This document shows, piece after piece, positions 16,983-25,431 of a stretch of DNA of 64,000 nt. The stretch's first letter is position 1. The number at the start of each line of letters is the position of its first letter. The notes below the pieces were generated by a model. It was not told the origin of the DNA. It did no database searches and was given only the letters and a program-made list of their open reading frames with translations. Source of the DNA: an uncultured Oscillospiraceae bacterium (lineage in GTDB: Bacteria; Bacillota; Clostridia; Oscillospirales; Oscillospiraceae). The position numbers and the translations under genes are program-made. The stretch is from contig CAKTJC010000001.1 in assembly GCA_934567355.1 (NCBI GenBank), forward strand, positions 124,001 through 188,000. Direction: 5' to 3'.

Positions 16983-17528
16983 TTATCCGATGATATTCAG
17001 GATCTCATCGGCGCACTGCTCCGGTTTCCGGTTGACGACCACATAGTCGTACCAGGGAGCCTGGTCAATTTCCCATTGCGCCCGCGCCAGGCGAATCTGG
17101 ATCTGCTCCTCCGAGGTATCGCCCCGCCCCCGCAGGCGCCGCTCCAGCTCCTCCATGGAAGGCGGCATGATGAAAATCAGCGTGCAGTCCGGCACTGCCT
17201 GGCGCACCCGTTTTGCCCCCATGGGGTCAATATCCAGAAACACCGGTCCTCTGGCTCGTTTCTCCGCCAGCTGGGCGCGGGGCGTGCCATAGAAGGTCTT
17301 GTTGTGCTCGTCGTATTCCAGGAATGCATCCTGAGCGATCATTTCCTTGAATTGCTCCACGGTGATAAAGGTATAGCTCTTCCCCTCCACCTCGCCGGGG
17401 CGGGGCGCACGGGTCGTGGCAGATACGGAAAAGGACAGATCCGGCTTCCGCTTCATGGCGATCTCCAGCGCCGTGCCCTTCCCCACGCCGGAGGGTCCGG
17501 AAATGACGAACAGCTTTCCTTCACTCAT
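16983..17528 (-). CDS. gmk: Guanylate kinase
   Basis: The protein has 181 aa. The N-terminal P-loop GPSGVGKGT is followed by the GMP-binding [15 protein letters not shown] segment and [14 protein letters not shown]. It converts GMP to GDP using ATP. The start ATG overlaps the remA stop by 4 bp. It belongs to the remA-gmk-rpoZ block, usually cotranscribed. Confidence 0.96.
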   Translation of the reverse strand: MSEGKLFVISGPSGVGKGTALEIAMKRKPDLSFSVSATTRAPRPGEVEGKSYTFITVEQFKEMIAQDAFLEYDEHNKTFYGTPRAQLAEKRARGPVFLDIDPMGAKRVRQAVPDCTLIFIMPPSMEELERRLRGRGDTSEEQIQIRLARAQWEIDQAPWYDYVVVNRKPEQCADEILNIIG

Positions 17529-17797
17529 TGCGCATTCTCCTCTGTATTTTCCTCTTCACTTAGTTTTCCCTGCCAGCGGTCGCCCACCACCTGGGTGGTC
17601 AGCGCCGACAAAATCACATGGTCGGTATCCATCAGCAGCACCGCCCGGGTCTTGCGGCCATAGGAGGCGTCGATCAGCATGCCCCGATCCCGTGCCTCCT
17701 GCACCACACGCTTGATGGGCGCGGAGTCGGGGTCGACCACCGCCAGGATCCGTCCGGCGGAAACCAGGCTGCCAAAGCCGATATTCACAAGCTTCAT
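17525..17797 (-). CDS. remA: DUF370/RemA-family regulator
   Basis: The protein has 90 aa, starting [20 protein letters not shown] with the conserved DSAPIKR and [23 protein letters not shown] segments. In Bacillus RemA is an oligomeric DNA-binding activator of matrix and osmoprotection genes; in Clostridia the same gene sits next to gmk and its targets are mostly unknown. The C-terminal tail is acidic (EEENTEEN). Confidence 0.92.
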   Translation of the reverse strand: MKLVNIGFGSLVSAGRILAVVDPDSAPIKRVVQEARDRGMLIDASYGRKTRAVLLMDTDHVILSALTTQVVGDRWQGKLSEEENTEENAQ

Positions 17798-17837
17798 GAA
17801 AAGCCATCCTTTTCCTTAAGATGCCGCCCGGCGGAAA

Positions 17838-18722
17838 TCACTCAATATTCTGGGTCTGCTCGCGGATCTTCTCCAGCTCAGCCTTGATGTCCACCACCAC
17901 GCGGGCAAGGCGAAGGTCGGTGCATTTGGAGCCGATGGTATTGGCCTCCCGGTTCATCTCCTGAAGCAGGAAATCCAGCTTCCGCCCGATGGCGCCGCCG
18001 CCGGACAGCATGGAATCCATCTGCTCCAGATGGCTGCGCAGACGGACGGTCTCCTCGTCCACGGCCACCTTATCGGCAAAGATGGCGGCCTCCGTCAGAA
18101 CGCGGCTTTCGTCGATGGCGGTATTGGCAAGCACCTCCTGCAGCTTCTGGTACAGGCGGGCGCGATAATCCGCCACCGTCTGGACATTTCCGGCCTCCAC
18201 CTGGGAAACCAGCCCCCGGATGGTATTGCCCCGGCCGCTCAGGTCGGCCTTCAGCGCATCGCCCTCTCTGGAGCGCATGGCGTCGAAGCCCTCCAGGGCG
18301 TGCCGCACCACCTGCATCAGGTCGCTCAGGAGCTGCTCCTCGTCCACCTGGGGCTTATCCACGGTGAACACGTCGCTCATCTGGGAGATCAGGGCAACGG
18401 AGATGTCCTCCCGTATTTTGAATTCCTCCGCCATCTGGCGCATGGCCTGAATATAGGCAGCCGCCACATCCCGGTTCAGGCTGACGGTCACATCCGGCAC
18501 GCCCTCGGCGCGCTGGGAGACAAATACATCCACCTTGCCCCTGGAAATGGTGCCCTTCACCGCCTGCTTCACCGCGTCCTCCGCAAAGGACAGGGTGCGG
18601 GGCAGCTTGACGGTGCAGTCCAGATAGCGATTGTTGACGCTGCGGATCTCGACGGTAAATTCTCTTCCGTTCACCGTCTCTACGGCGCGGCCGTAGCCGG
18701 TCATGCTTTTCACCATGGTCAT
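17838..18722 (-). CDS. yicC: YicC-family endoribonuclease
   Basis: The protein has 294 aa. The start at 18722 (MTMVKSMTGYGRAVE) is chosen from AGAGGAG upstream. The N-terminal SMTGYGR hallmark and VEIRSVNNRYLD are present, and the C-terminal DUF1732 part shows GRKLDFLLQEMNREANTIGSK. YicC proteins cut or promote decay of certain RNAs. It opens the remA-gmk block and lies just after cdaR. Confidence 0.93.
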   Translation of the reverse strand: MTMVKSMTGYGRAVETVNGREFTVEIRSVNNRYLDCTVKLPRTLSFAEDAVKQAVKGTISRGKVDVFVSQRAEGVPDVTVSLNRDVAAAYIQAMRQMAEEFKIREDISVALISQMSDVFTVDKPQVDEEQLLSDLMQVVRHALEGFDAMRSREGDALKADLSGRGNTIRGLVSQVEAGNVQTVADYRARLYQKLQEVLANTAIDESRVLTEAAIFADKVAVDEETVRLRSHLEQMDSMLSGGGAIGRKLDFLLQEMNREANTIGSKCTDLRLARVVVDIKAELEKIREQTQNIE

Positions 18723-18748
18723 CGTGCTCCTCTTTTCTGGTTCGTTTA

Positions 18749-20029
18749 TCATCCCACTGCTTCGGGTTCGCTGGATGCTTCGGTCTGCTCGGCCAGAGTT
18801 CCGGCCTCCATCACGCTGGCCGATACGCTCAGCGTACCCAGAATTCCCACATCGCGGAAGCCATCGGTGAACACCGCCCGCACCGGGAAGGTAGTGGTGC
18901 CGATTTCAGCACCCGTGAAGTCCACCACCACCCTCACGTCCCCAAGCTTCAGTCTGGCAATCTGGTCAACGGGGCCGCGCACACGCAGATTTAGAACCTG
19001 CGTAATCAGCTCAACCTCCAGCCCATCGGGAACATTGACGGGAGTGATCTGACTGATCTGGAATTCCTTGGTGCTCAGTCCCTTTAGCGTAATGGTGGCT
19101 GTCACCTCGGAAATACCGGTGAGATTGGTAATGCCTTCCTCCAGCGGTATGGTAAAGGTCTTGTTCATATTGGAGGCAACCTCGGAAAGGTCAATGGTTC
19201 CCACCACCAGCTGATCGCCCATTAGATCCAGCGCCGCCTCACTGCCGGAGACGCGGATCTTGTCGGTGCTCAGCGAAATCTCCACATTTTCCGCTTTCGC
19301 GCCGCCGCCCTCCACCAGATGGTAGGTCAGGGCGATGTCCTTGACGCGCTGAATGCGCACCTCCAAATGGATCTGGTCGACATCGGTAGTGATCAGCTCC
19401 GCATCCACCGGCTCGTCCGCTCCGTTACACAGAGTATATGAGCTGTCCCAGCTGATGGATTCCCGCTGGTCGGTCAGATCCACCTCGATCACGGCCTTTT
19501 CAATCTGGTTTGCCACGGATTCCGGCCCGGAAATTTGAACGGTGGGATATTCCAGCAGCTTATTTTCCCGGTCGGCAATAAAACCGTCCGGCACGGAACC
19601 GCCCCACTTGACCTCCACCGGGATGGACTTGGATACCCGGCGCTCCACATTCAGATAAATTCTGGAGGGGCTGCGGGACTCGGTCACGAAGGCGTTGTTC
19701 GCCACGTTGCCCGGGAAGGAGGTGGTGTAGCTCACGGCGATCTGATTGCCCGGCTCATAGATATTGGACAGGTCCGCCTTCACGGTGATGTTGCCGGCAT
19801 TGACCTTCGCCAGGTCGGTACGGGTGCCGGACAGCTCCAGATTCACGGAGGTGGCAGACTGGTAAGTAATCATCAGCCCCCGCTCGGTCAGGACGGATTC
19901 GTTGCCCAGCACCAGTGGGATATTATAGAAGGTCTGCTTGGTGCCGGGACTGACGGTGGTGATCACATACAGCCACAGCAGCGTTGCGATCACCACGGAA
20001 AGCGCGGCGGCGGCAAATTTATTTTTCAT
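18749..20029 (-). CDS. cdaR: YbbR-domain protein, CdaA regulator
   Basis: The protein has 426 aa. The start MKNKFAAAALSVVIATLLWLYV at 20029 gives an N-terminal membrane anchor, while the longer open frame upstream overlaps cdaA out of frame. The rest consists of about four YbbR repeats facing outside. In Firmicutes CdaR binds and modulates the diadenylate cyclase CdaA. The gene starts 11 bp inside the end of cdaA, implying translational coupling. Confidence 0.88.
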   Translation of the reverse strand: MKNKFAAAALSVVIATLLWLYVITTVSPGTKQTFYNIPLVLGNESVLTERGLMITYQSATSVNLELSGTRTDLAKVNAGNITVKADLSNIYEPGNQIAVSYTTSFPGNVANNAFVTESRSPSRIYLNVERRVSKSIPVEVKWGGSVPDGFIADRENKLLEYPTVQISGPESVANQIEKAVIEVDLTDQRESISWDSSYTLCNGADEPVDAELITTDVDQIHLEVRIQRVKDIALTYHLVEGGGAKAENVEISLSTDKIRVSGSEAALDLMGDQLVVGTIDLSEVASNMNKTFTIPLEEGITNLTGISEVTATITLKGLSTKEFQISQITPVNVPDGLEVELITQVLNLRVRGPVDQIARLKLGDVRVVVDFTGAEIGTTTFPVRAVFTDGFRDVGILGTLSVSASVMEAGTLAEQTEASSEPEAVG

Positions 20030-20891
20030 TGTGCTTCTCCCCTTCCCCACGGCGCAGCTTGCTGCGCAGGCGGGCGGCAAGGTTATTCTCTTCCTCGGAG
20101 GCAGTGTCGGGGCACAGCTCGGTGTGCAGCAGACGCTCCAGGGTCTGGGGCGCCAAATGGCGCTTGAGCATGCCGTCCACCGCCACGGAGATGGTGCCGG
20201 TCTCCTCGGATACGATGACCACCACCGCATCGGAAGCCTCGCTCATGCCCACGCCCGCCCGGTGCCGGGTGCCCAGATCCGCGCTCAAATGGCTGCTGTC
20301 GGACAGTGGCAGCACGCAGCCCGCCGCCGCGATCTTCCCGTCCCGGATAATCATTGCGCCGTCGTGCAGGGCGGCCTTGGGGAAGAAGATATTGCGGATG
20401 AGCTGCTCGGACACGATGCCGTCGATCAGGCTGCCGGTTTTGAAATATTCATCCAGCCGCACCTCCCGTGCAAACACGATCAGCGCGCCCACCTTCTCCC
20501 GGCTCATGGTCTCGCAGGCCATAACGGTCTGGGAGATCACGGCATCCATCTGCGCCACGGGCTTTGCCCCGCCGAAAAAGCTGCGCAGCCGCACGCTGCC
20601 GCTGAGGTGATCCAGCATCCGCCGCAGCTCCGGCTGGAACAGGATCACCAGCGCCAAGAAGCCCACGGACATGACCTGATTCAATATAAAGTTGATGGTG
20701 TACAGCTCCAGCAGGCCGGTGACGGCGGACAGCACCACCATCGCCACCACCACCCCCGCAATGCGCACGGCGCTGGAGGTTCTGACCAGGGGGAGCAGCT
20801 TATAAATCAAAAATGCAACCAGTGCAATGTCCAGGTAGTCCGACCAGCGCATTCTGCCCAGCTGCTGAAGAATGGATTGTATCATTTCCAT
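20019..20891 (-). CDS. cdaA: Diadenylate cyclase CdaA (c-di-AMP synthase)
   Basis: The protein has 290 aa with three N-terminal transmembrane segments (residues about 18-100) and a cytosolic DAC domain carrying DGAMIIRDG and the GTRHRAG motif that bind and join two ATPs. It is the main c-di-AMP synthase of many Firmicutes, linked to potassium, osmotic and wall homeostasis. ATG at 20891 is used; ATG at 20885 is also possible. It is first in the run down to rsgA, and a consensus promoter lies upstream. Confidence 0.95.
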   Translation of the reverse strand: MEMIQSILQQLGRMRWSDYLDIALVAFLIYKLLPLVRTSSAVRIAGVVVAMVVLSAVTGLLELYTINFILNQVMSVGFLALVILFQPELRRMLDHLSGSVRLRSFFGGAKPVAQMDAVISQTVMACETMSREKVGALIVFAREVRLDEYFKTGSLIDGIVSEQLIRNIFFPKAALHDGAMIIRDGKIAAAGCVLPLSDSSHLSADLGTRHRAGVGMSEASDAVVVIVSEETGTISVAVDGMLKRHLAPQTLERLLHTELCPDTASEEENNLAARLRSKLRRGEGEKHNEK

Positions 20892-20978
20892 GGGAGATTC
20901 ATCCTTTATATTGAAACAAATTTACGCCGAAAGTGAGGCGCTCCGTCCGTCAGCGTATACTTGCCTAGTATCTTTTTT

Positions 20979-21007
20979 ATTATAGCGGAAAACGCAATTG
21001 ATGGCAA
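20979..21007 (-). promoter_or_regulatory. Sigma-A promoter for the cdaA operon
   Basis: On the minus strand, -35 TTGCCA and -10 TATAAT with a 17-nt spacer lie about 90 bp upstream of cdaA, in the gap shared with ftsH. No c-di-AMP (ydaO) riboswitch is recognisable in the leader. Confidence 0.75.
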
Positions 21008-21103
21008 TAGAAATTCTGCATAAAATTTAATCTGCCCTCCGCCGCACGATTCGGCAGGGGAAGTGGGAAATGTTAAATTTTTCAAAATCTCATTGCTGCC
21101 ATG

Positions 21104-21131
21104 TTGCTTTTCACCGGGGGTATGGTAAAAT
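21104..21131 (+). promoter_or_regulatory. Extended -10 promoter for ftsH
   Basis: -35 TTGCTT and -10 TAAAAT with a 16-nt spacer; TG sits one base before the -10 (extended -10). The RBS GGAGGGAGAG follows at 21151-21160. Confidence 0.65.
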
Positions 21132-21167
21132 ATTCCCGTACATAAAAATAGGAGGGAGAGGCAATTG

Positions 21168-22985
21168 ATGAATGAAGTCAAGAACCCCCAAAAACCGCTG
21201 ATTTTCTACTATATCATCGTCCTGGTCGCGCTGATGCTCTTCAACATGCTAGCCATGCCCTGGCTGGCGGAGCACAGCATCAAGGCGGTGGACTACAACA
21301 CCTTCGTGACCATGGTGCAGGAGGGCAAGGTCGCCCAGGCGGAGATCCAGGAGCAGGATAACCGCATCCTCTTCACCGGCAGTGACGGGCGCACCGTGTA
21401 CAAAACCGCCATGGTGCCGGACAGCGACCTGCTCCAGCGGCTGCTGGACGCCGGGGTCTCCACCTCCGGCGTGGAGATCGAGCAGACCTCCCTGCTGGTG
21501 AATATCCTCAGCTGGGTGCTGCCCCTGGTGCTCTTCATCGCCATCGGCAATTTCATGTCCCGCAAAATGGTGGAGAAAATTGGCGGCGGCAATTCCATGA
21601 TGTTCAACATGGGCAAGTCCAACGCCAAGGTATATGTCAAATCCTCCGAGGGCATCAAATTTGCCGACGTGGCCGGTGAAGATGAAGCCAAGGAAAACCT
21701 GACCGAGATCGTGGAATATCTCCACAATCCCGATAAATACAGGGAAATCGGTGCCTCCATGCCCAAGGGCATCCTGTTGGTGGGTCCTCCGGGAACCGGC
21801 AAGACCATGCTGGCCAAGGCGGTAGCCGGCGAGGCAAACGTCCCCTTCTTCTCCATGTCCGGCTCGGAATTTGTGGAGATGTTCGTGGGCATGGGTGCCT
21901 CCAAGGTGCGCGACCTGTTCCGTCAGGCCAAGGAGAAGGCTCCCTGCATTGTGTTCATTGACGAGATCGACGCCATCGGCCAGAAGCGCAATTCCGGCGC
22001 TTACGGCGGCAACGACGAGCGGGAGCAGACCCTGAACCAATTGCTGACCGAAATGGACGGCTTCGAGGGCAACAGCGGCGTTATCATTCTGGCCGCCACC
22101 AACCGCCCCGAATCCCTTGACCCTGCGCTGACCCGTCCCGGCCGGTTTGACCGCCGGGTGCCCGTGGAGCTGCCCGACCTGAAGGGGCGGGAGGAAATTC
22201 TGAAGGTGCACGCGAAAAAGGTCAAGATCGCCGACAATGTGGACTTCACCCAGATCGCCCGGATGGCCGCCGGTGCTTCCGGCGCAGAGCTTGCCAACAT
22301 CGTCAACGAAGCCGCCCTGCGGGCGGTGCGGGACGGCCGCCCCTGCGTCACCCAGGCTGATATGGAAGAGAGCATCGAGGTCGTGATCGCCGGTTATCAG
22401 AAGAAGAACGCCATCCTCACCGACCACGAGAAGCTGGTTGTCTCCTACCATGAGATCGGCCACGCCCTGGTCGCCGCCCTGCAAAATCACTCCGCCCCGG
22501 TGCAGAAGATCACCATCGTCCCCCGCACCTCCGGCGCGCTGGGCTACACCATGCAGGTGGACGAGGGCAACCATTACCTGATGACCAAGGAGGAGATGGA
22601 AAACAAGATCGCCACCCTGACCGGCGGCCGGGCTGCCGAGGAAGTGGTGTTCCAATCCATCACCACCGGCGCTTCCAACGACATCGAGCAGGCCACCAAG
22701 CTGGCGCGCGCCATGATCACCCAGTACGGCATGAGCGAGGAATTCGGCATGGTAGCGCTGGAAACCGTCAACAACCAGTACCTGGGCGGCGACGCCTCCC
22801 TGGTCTGCTCTGCCGAGATGCAGGCCAAGATTGACGATCGGGTGATCTCCCTGGTCAAGCAGCAGCACGAAAAAGCCGTCAAAATTCTGGAGGACAACCG
22901 CCAGAAGCTGGACGAGCTGGCAAAATTCCTCTACGAAAAGGAAACCATCACCGGCGAGGAGTTCATGGGGATCCTGAACAAGTAA
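21168..22985 (+). CDS. ftsH: ATP-dependent zinc metalloprotease FtsH
   Basis: The protein has 605 aa from the ATG at 21168 (a TTG 3 nt earlier is in frame). Two transmembrane helices (about residues 13-32 and 105-128) flank a short external domain. An AAA+ module follows with Walker A GPPGTGKT, Walker [10 protein letters not shown] and [21 protein letters not shown]. The protease domain has the zinc motif HEIGH (usual form HEAGH). FtsH removes damaged or unassembled membrane proteins. It is slightly shorter than E. coli FtsH, as usual for clostridial paralogues. Confidence 0.93.
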   Translation: MNEVKNPQKPLIFYYIIVLVALMLFNMLAMPWLAEHSIKAVDYNTFVTMVQEGKVAQAEIQEQDNRILFTGSDGRTVYKTAMVPDSDLLQRLLDAGVSTSGVEIEQTSLLVNILSWVLPLVLFIAIGNFMSRKMVEKIGGGNSMMFNMGKSNAKVYVKSSEGIKFADVAGEDEAKENLTEIVEYLHNPDKYREIGASMPKGILLVGPPGTGKTMLAKAVAGEANVPFFSMSGSEFVEMFVGMGASKVRDLFRQAKEKAPCIVFIDEIDAIGQKRNSGAYGGNDEREQTLNQLLTEMDGFEGNSGVIILAATNRPESLDPALTRPGRFDRRVPVELPDLKGREEILKVHAKKVKIADNVDFTQIARMAAGASGAELANIVNEAALRAVRDGRPCVTQADMEESIEVVIAGYQKKNAILTDHEKLVVSYHEIGHALVAALQNHSAPVQKITIVPRTSGALGYTMQVDEGNHYLMTKEEMENKIATLTGGRAAEEVVFQSITTGASNDIEQATKLARAMITQYGMSEEFGMVALETVNNQYLGGDASLVCSAEMQAKIDDRVISLVKQQHEKAVKILEDNRQKLDELAKFLYEKETITGEEFMGILNK

Positions 22986-23002
22986 AGTCGTGAACGGCTG
23001 AA

Positions 23003-23041
23003 AAGGGGCTGCCGCAAAAACGAATTTTGCAGCAGCCTCTT
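23003..23041 (+). terminator. Hairpin after ftsH
   Basis: Long imperfect stem, 5' arm GGGGCTGCCGCAAAA and 3' arm TTTTGCAGCAGCCTC, 18 bp past the ftsH stop. Few T's follow, so it probably works with the next hairpin. Confidence 0.55.
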
Positions 23042-23053
23042 AAACACACAAAA

Positions 23054-23097
23054 AACAAGAGAGCCCCCTTTGCCGGATGGACTCTCTCGTCTTGTTT
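23054..23097 (+). terminator. Second terminator hairpin after ftsH
   Basis: Imperfect stem AACAAGAGAG...GGACTCTCTCGTCTTGTT with a bulge, ending in a short T-run (23093-23097) on the plus strand. Confidence 0.55.
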
Positions 23098-23110
23098 TAT
23101 GCAGGCTATA

Positions 23111-23191
23111 GGGGAAACTCTGATGAAATCGGCAAGAGCCGGCGGCAGAAGATTTGCCACCCAGCAGAAGACGATTTATTCAGGGTTTCCT
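23111..23191. mobile_element. MITE-like element, short copy (81 bp)
   Basis: The ends GGGGAAACTCTGATGAAATC and GATTTATTCAGGGTTTCCT form imperfect terminal inverted repeats (about 16 of 20 matched). The element carries GGCAAGAGCCGGCGGC next to its left end. The same layout, left inner sequence included, recurs at 35360-35580. No coding capacity. It fills the space between the ftsH terminators and degV. Confidence 0.7.
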
Positions 23192-23195
23192 CATA

Positions 23196-24029
23196 TTATT
23201 CGTGCTCAAAGCCGACCATGATCGCGCCGGATTCCGCATAGTAGCTGCACAGGCCGGTGCTGGCAGCGATCTGCACATCGGCATCCGGCCAGGCTGCCAG
23301 GAGCTGCCCGGCAAAGCTGTCTGCCAGCGCGGGATTTTCCACATGGGTCAGGCGTACCTTTCCGCCGGTATAGCCTGCCTGGCGCATCTGCTCGATCATC
23401 TCCGGCAGCGCCTTGCGGTCGCCCCGGGATTTTGCCAGCTGGGCAAGGGTTCCCTCGTCGCTGGCCTTGCCCACGATGCGGATGCCCAGCACGCCCACGG
23501 CGGCGGCAACGACCTTGTTCACCCGGCCGTTCTGCGCCATATTGTGCAGGGAATGCAGGCAGAACAGCAGCCCAGTGTGCTGCTGATAGGCTTCCACCTC
23601 CTGCACCGTCTGCTCAAAGGGCAGACCGCGGGCAATGCAGTCCTGGAGCTTTTCCAGGATCAGGTGCAGCTCCGGGCCGGTGCTCCGGCTGTCGAACACC
23701 GCCACCTTTGCCTCGGGGTGCTCCTGCCGGTACAGCATCCGCGCCGCCATGGCGGAATTGAACGATCCGGAAAGGGCGCTGGTGATGGTCACAACATAAA
23801 TTTCGTCCCCGCCCTCAAAGGCGCGCAGCCATGCATCCACGCTGGGGCAGGCGGTATACGACCTTCCCTTGTGCTCCGCCAGATAGCTGAGCATATCCCC
23901 CACATTCAGCGTCCCATCGTCCGTGAAGCTGCGCGCTTCGGTGGAGATCACCAGCGGCACATACGCTGCCGGAATTCCGGCCAGCGCCGGGCAATCGGAC
24001 GAGGAATCGGCAATCAGTTTGATCATCAT
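23196..24029 (-). CDS. DegV family fatty-acid-binding protein
   Basis: The protein has 277 aa (first ATG at 24029; a second ATG at 24026 has better spacing to GGAGGGTGAG). It begins MMIKLIADSSSDCP and shows the DegV pattern: an N-terminal D-S-S-x-D segment, then VVTITSALSGSFNSA and FDSRSTGPELH. DegV/FakB proteins bind a fatty acid and in some species present it to FakA kinase; no FakA gene is in this window. It is transcribed away from the DUF1836 gene from a shared palindromic promoter region. Confidence 0.85.
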   Translation of the reverse strand: MMIKLIADSSSDCPALAGIPAAYVPLVISTEARSFTDDGTLNVGDMLSYLAEHKGRSYTACPSVDAWLRAFEGGDEIYVVTITSALSGSFNSAMAARMLYRQEHPEAKVAVFDSRSTGPELHLILEKLQDCIARGLPFEQTVQEVEAYQQHTGLLFCLHSLHNMAQNGRVNKVVAAAVGVLGIRIVGKASDEGTLAQLAKSRGDRKALPEMIEQMRQAGYTGGKVRLTHVENPALADSFAGQLLAAWPDADVQIAASTGLCSYYAESGAIMVGFEHE

Positions 24030-24059
24030 CTCACCCTCCGTGACTTTTTTCTCCCGGAC

Positions 24060-24088
24060 ATAATAGCACGGTTTCAAATACCTGTCAA
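24060..24088 (-). promoter_or_regulatory. Consensus promoter for degV
   Basis: On the minus strand, -35 TTGACA, 17-nt spacer, -10 TATTAT. The -35 lies in the left arm of the palindrome at 24081-24115. Confidence 0.8.
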
Positions 24089-24115
24089 TCCAGTTTTCAA
24101 AAACCGATTGACAGG
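24081..24115. promoter_or_regulatory. Palindromic operator-like site joining two divergent -35 boxes
   Basis: Arms CCTGTCAATC (24081-24090) and GATTGACAGG (24106-24115) are perfect complements with a 15-nt centre containing TTTTCAAAAA. Each arm holds the TTGACA box of one divergent promoter, so one bound dimer could block both degV and the DUF1836 gene. Confidence 0.6.
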
Positions 24116-24136
24116 TTTTCAAAAATGTTATAGAAT
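24108..24136 (+). promoter_or_regulatory. Consensus promoter for the DUF1836 gene
   Basis: -35 TTGACA, 17-nt spacer, -10 TAGAAT. RBS AGGAGG follows at 24149-24154. Confidence 0.8.
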
Positions 24137-24161
24137 GTTCAGAAGTTGAGGAGGTATGCCT

Positions 24162-24698
24162 ATGACCGAAGAAAGCCGCCGCCAGCTGGAAGAATATGTG
24201 GCCGGATTCCATCTGCCCCGCTACCGGGAGCTGCCGGACATCGGCCTGCGGCTGGAACAGCTGACCCGCTACACCTCCCGCTATGTTCCCACGCCCCTCA
24301 CCGGCTCCATGGTGAGCAACTATGTAAAGCAGCACCTCATCCCCGGCCCCGTCAAAAAAGCCTACTGGCAGGAATCCATTGCCTATCTGATGGTGCTTTC
24401 CTACATCAAGACGGCCATGAGTCTGGAGGACATCCGCCTGATGATGCAGGTGCAGCGCAGATCCTATGATCTGGAGACCGCCTACGACTATTTCTGCGCG
24501 GAGCTGGAAAATCTCCTGCGCTATGTCTGCGGTCTCAGTCCCGCCCCCAGTGAGATCGGCACCACCCACACCGAGGAAAAGGAGCTTCTGCGCACCGCGC
24601 TGTTTTCCATCACCTATAAGCTCTATATGGATCAGTACCTGAAATTCTACCGGGAGGAAGAGAGCAGGCTTGCCGCCGCGGCAGACAATGCACAGTAA
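24162..24698 (+). CDS. DUF1836 domain protein, putative regulator
   Basis: The protein has 178 aa. ATG at 24162 (MTEESRRQLEEYV) is chosen because it lies 7 nt after AGGAGG; an ATG at 24156 is too close. The DUF1836 pattern TRYTSRYVPTPLTGSMVSNYVKQ reads like a MerR-type helix-turn-helix, followed by a helical region. Function is not established for the family; a DNA-binding role is inferred from the fold and from its position beside a palindromic operator. Confidence 0.75.
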   Translation: MTEESRRQLEEYVAGFHLPRYRELPDIGLRLEQLTRYTSRYVPTPLTGSMVSNYVKQHLIPGPVKKAYWQESIAYLMVLSYIKTAMSLEDIRLMMQVQRRSYDLETAYDYFCAELENLLRYVCGLSPAPSEIGTTHTEEKELLRTALFSITYKLYMDQYLKFYREEESRLAAAADNAQ

Positions 24699-24710
24699 GG
24701 AGCGCTCGAT

Positions 24711-25265
24711 ATGTCACAGATCACAAAGCGGGCGCTGGAGCAGTCGCTGAAAAATCTGCTGCTGCAAAAGCCGCTGACCAAAATCACCGTGGGCGACATC
24801 GCCGAGGACTGCGGCATCAGCCGCATGACCTTTTACTACCACTTCAAGCACATCTACGACCTGGTAGAGTGGTCGTGCATGGAGGATGCCCGGCAGGCGC
24901 TGGCAGAGAAGAAAACCTGCGGCACCTGGCAGCAGGGTTTTCTGCAGATCTTCGAGGCGGTGCGGGAGAACAAGCCCTTCATCCTGAACGTCTACCGCTG
25001 CGTCCATCAGGAGCGGGTGGAGACCTATCTCAGGCCCCTGGTGGACAGTCTCCTGATGGGCGTCATCGATGAAGAGGCCGCTGGTCTCGTCGTCCGGGAG
25101 GAGGACAAGGCGTTCATCGCCCGGGTGTACGGCTATGTTTTCATCGGCATTATGATGGACTGGATTCGGGAGGATATGCGCACCCAGCCCGAGGAGATTG
25201 TAGAGCCCCTGGCCCGGCTGATGAAGGGCTCCATCCGGGAGGCGCTGCTGCGCTTCGCCCTATAA
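24711..25265 (+). CDS. TetR family transcriptional regulator
   Basis: The protein has 184 aa, with AAGGAG upstream of the ATG at 24711. The N-terminal helix-turn-helix reads KITVGDIAEDCGISRMTFYYHF, as in the DhaS/TetR_C_8-like subgroup. The C-terminal part is helical and would bind a ligand. The gene starts 12 bp after the DUF1836 stop and precedes oleate hydratase, a gene commonly under TetR control by fatty acids, so a fatty-acid ligand is a reasonable inference. Confidence 0.88.
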   Translation: MSQITKRALEQSLKNLLLQKPLTKITVGDIAEDCGISRMTFYYHFKHIYDLVEWSCMEDARQALAEKKTCGTWQQGFLQIFEAVRENKPFILNVYRCVHQERVETYLRPLVDSLLMGVIDEEAAGLVVREEDKAFIARVYGYVFIGIMMDWIREDMRTQPEEIVEPLARLMKGSIREALLRFAL

Positions 25266-25274
25266 AGCCCCGGG

Positions 25275-25302
25275 TTTTATCAAATCCGGCGGTTTGATAA
25301 AA
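25275..25302. promoter_or_regulatory. Inverted repeat, possible TetR operator or hairpin
   Basis: TTTTATCAAA and TTTGATAAAA are perfect 10-bp arms around an 8-nt centre, 10 bp past the tetR stop and 130 bp before ohyA. It may be an operator or a transcript hairpin; the sequence alone does not decide. Confidence 0.45.
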
Positions 25303-25318
25303 ATTTATACACCTTCTT

Positions 25319-25352
25319 CCCCAGTGACTAAAGTTTGGTCACTGGGGTTTTT
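25319..25352 (+). terminator. Rho-independent terminator after tetR
   Basis: Stem CCCCAGTGAC / GTCACTGGGG with a 9-nt loop, followed by TTTTT (25348-25352). Confidence 0.9.
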
Positions 25353-25359
25353 CTGTCTA

Positions 25360-25387
25360 TTGTTCCAATAAAAAATCGGGGTATAAT
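25360..25387 (+). promoter_or_regulatory. Promoter for oleate hydratase
   Basis: -35 TTGTTC, 16-nt spacer, -10 TATAAT, 45 bp before the start codon. Confidence 0.7.
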
Positions 25388-25431
25388 AAAGCCATCAAGA
25401 CAAACAAACAATACCAAATGGAGGTAACATT

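Noticed and set aside
20030..20230. Long N-terminal extension of CdaR
   Set aside because: It lies inside cdaA in another frame and would precede the natural membrane anchor MKNKFAAAALSVV.
20892..21167. c-di-AMP (ydaO) riboswitch upstream of cdaA or ftsH
   Set aside because: None of the conserved ydaO core segments was found; only promoters are visible.
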